Positions 5,135 through 5,917 of a stretch of DNA of 5,917 bases are shown in pieces. Both the position numbers and the translations under genes were made by a program. This DNA comes from an archaeon (GTDB lineage Archaea; Methanobacteriota; Methanobacteria; Methanobacteriales; Methanobacteriaceae): contig JAKSUE010000094.1 of assembly GCA_024409165.1 (NCBI GenBank), positions 1-5,917 on the forward strand. The letters are read 5' to 3'. Every line of letters starts with the position of its first letter. Position 1 is the first letter of the stretch. The notes under the pieces were generated by a model, which worked only from the letters and a program-made list of their open reading frames with translations, was not told the DNA's origin and did not search any database.

Positions 5135-5812
5135 TTATTCCTCTAAATTATCTAAATTATCCACATTAACTCCAAATTCACTCATTTTATCTTTTGAAAT
5201 AACATTTGGTCTTAACATTCTTTCTGCAAGTTTTGTAACTTTAATTTCATCAGATAATGGTTTTGCAGGAATATTAAGATTTAATAAATCAATACCATCA
5301 GGCATTCCTTTCTTTAAAACTCGCTTTGTAAGAGCTGAAAGAACTTCTTTAGCAAATTCAAAATCAACTTCCATTCTCCATTGTCCATCGTTATCTTGAA
5401 TAAAAGAATCTGGATCAATAAATAAAGAACAAGCAATAGCTGGAACACCATGACAAACAGCTTCCAAAGCTGCACAAACTGTTCCAGAAGTAGTTATTTC
5501 ACATTTACCAATATTAACACCAGTATTAATTCCTGTAACAACTAAATCTGGCTTTTTATCTAATACATAGTTAATTCCAACATTAACAGAATCAGCAGGA
5601 CTTCCAGAAACTCCATAAGCCTTAAAACCATCTTCAAGAGTGTATTCTTTAAGATTTAATGGTTTAAAAAGAGATAACATACGACCTACACCACTATTAT
5701 TTTCTTGTGGTGCAACAATAGTAACATTAGAAAACTCTTCTAATGCACATTTAGTAGCAAATATCCCTGGAGCAAGAACACCATCATCATTAGATATTAA
5801 AATATTTTTCAT
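5135..5812 (-). CDS. surE: 5'-nucleotidase SurE, N-terminal catalytic part, ended early by TAA
   Basis: SurE is a metal-dependent phosphatase acting on nucleoside monophosphates, often linked to stationary-phase survival. Seen, numbering from ATG 5812: ISNDDG (6-11) with metal ligands D9 and D10, NNSGVGR with S40, GSPADSVNVGI (70-80), PDLVVTGINTGVNIG (88-102) with N96, and TSGTVCAALEAVCHGVPAIA. These correspond to the D8, D9, S39, N95 metal site of the Thermotoga enzyme. A longer start at 5824 would be TTG, but GAGGAA (5817-5822) overlaps it and is an ideal ribosome-binding site for ATG 5812. The frame stops after 225 residues, inside a linker rich in Asp/Asn/Glu. The family is usually about 250-265 long and the missing C-terminal motif lies downstream in frame. 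The catalytic residues are intact, but the conserved C-terminal segment, including the region that often mediates oligomer contacts, is lost. Confidence 0.93.
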   Translation of the reverse strand: MKNILISNDDGVLAPGIFATKCALEEFSNVTIVAPQENNSGVGRMLSLFKPLNLKEYTLEDGFKAYGVSGSPADSVNVGINYVLDKKPDLVVTGINTGVNIGKCEITTSGTVCAALEAVCHGVPAIACSLFIDPDSFIQDNDGQWRMEVDFEFAKEVLSALTKRVLKKGMPDGIDLLNLNIPAKPLSDEIKVTKLAERMLRPNVISKDKMSEFGVNVDNLDNLEE

Positions 5813-5816
5813 AAAA

Positions 5817-5822
5817 TTCCTC
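5817..5822 (-). promoter_or_regulatory. surE Shine-Dalgarno site
   Basis: GAGGAA lies four bases before the ATG at 5812 and covers part of the alternative TTG at 5822-5824, which decides the start in favour of the ATG. Confidence 0.65.
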
Positions 5823-5865
5823 AATAATCAACATATTTTAAAAATATATCGTCATTACTCATATT

Positions 5866-5898
5866 AAATAAATACTAAATAAATACTGAATAAGTACT
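5866..5898. repeat. Three 11-bp tandem repeats upstream of surE
   Basis: AAATAAATACT occurs exactly at 5866-5876 and 5877-5887, then as GAATAAGTACT at 5888-5898. A degenerate fourth unit follows. On the minus strand this is AGTATTTATTT in series, lying 55-85 bp upstream of the surE ATG. One 11-bp unit per helical turn could be a regulator array, or simple slippage in AT-rich DNA. I see no unambiguous surE TATA box nearby. Confidence 0.7.
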
Positions 5899-5917
5899 AA
5901 ATAATAATTTATCATAA

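Noticed and set aside
5813..5824. TTG start of surE at 5824
   Set aside because: The TTG overlaps GAGGAA, which is ideally spaced for ATG 5812, and SurE proteins usually begin a few residues before the NDDG motif.
5817..5858. Thirteen-codon leader frame (MSNDDIFLKYVDY) before surE, ending in the surE ribosome-binding site
   Set aside because: It lacks a ribosome-binding site and any attenuator structure; the overlap with TGAGG is probably coincidence.
5640..5867. Plus-strand open frame of 75 codons
   Set aside because: Antisense to the SurE N-terminal metal-site region, which clearly codes on the minus strand.

Overview
The window is very AT-rich, strongly gene-oriented archaeal DNA. It most likely comes from a host-associated methanogen of the Methanobacteriaceae (Methanobrevibacter or Methanosphaera type). 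The reasons are an archaeal Orc1/Cdc6, an archaeal pterin pyrophosphokinase of the MptE/DUF115 family (tetrahydromethanopterin synthesis), archaeal TATA boxes (TTTATATA), Shine-Dalgarno sites of the GGTG / GAGG type, and very AT-biased codon use. The genus is inferred, not demonstrated.

Layout: five genes lie on the minus strand, read from high to low coordinates. surE (5812 to 5135, with its conserved C-terminal part continuing in the same frame to 4949 behind an in-frame TAA) is followed after 13 bp by mptE (4935 to 4201). After an 80-90 bp AT-rich spacer with its own TATA box comes an orc1/cdc6 gene (4118 or 4109 to 2988). A roughly 600 bp non-coding region full of inverted repeats follows (2384-2987). 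Next comes one small plus-strand gene for a single-span membrane or secreted peptide (2195-2383). Finally an RNA-ligation pair is read leftward: archease (1962 to 1516) and the tRNA-splicing/RNA repair ligase rtcB (1361 to beyond base 1, missing about the last 30 codons).

How the genes fit: archease and RtcB work together, archease helping RtcB to be guanylylated and to turn over during 3'-phosphate/5'-OH RNA joining. SurE (nucleotide/stationary-phase phosphatase family) and MptE (pterin cofactor synthesis) look co-transcribed. The Orc1/Cdc6 protein has a good Walker A but, by eye, a weakened Walker B, sensor 1 and arginine finger, so it is probably a divergent secondary paralogue. From memory, Methanothermobacter also has its second cdc6 gene (MTH1599) next to its archease gene (MTH1598), so the neighbourhood may be old.

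The items most worth a second look are: the in-frame stop that splits surE just before its conserved C-terminal TPL-DLT segment; a candidate structured RNA at 2449-2670 (hairpin, possible pseudoknot, long-range 12-bp stem) beside the orc1/cdc6 gene; the small peptide gene at 2195-2383; paired inverted TTGAAA sites, reminiscent of mini-ORB, upstream of it; and a set of palindromes and inverted repeats in the same gap that could be origin-related.
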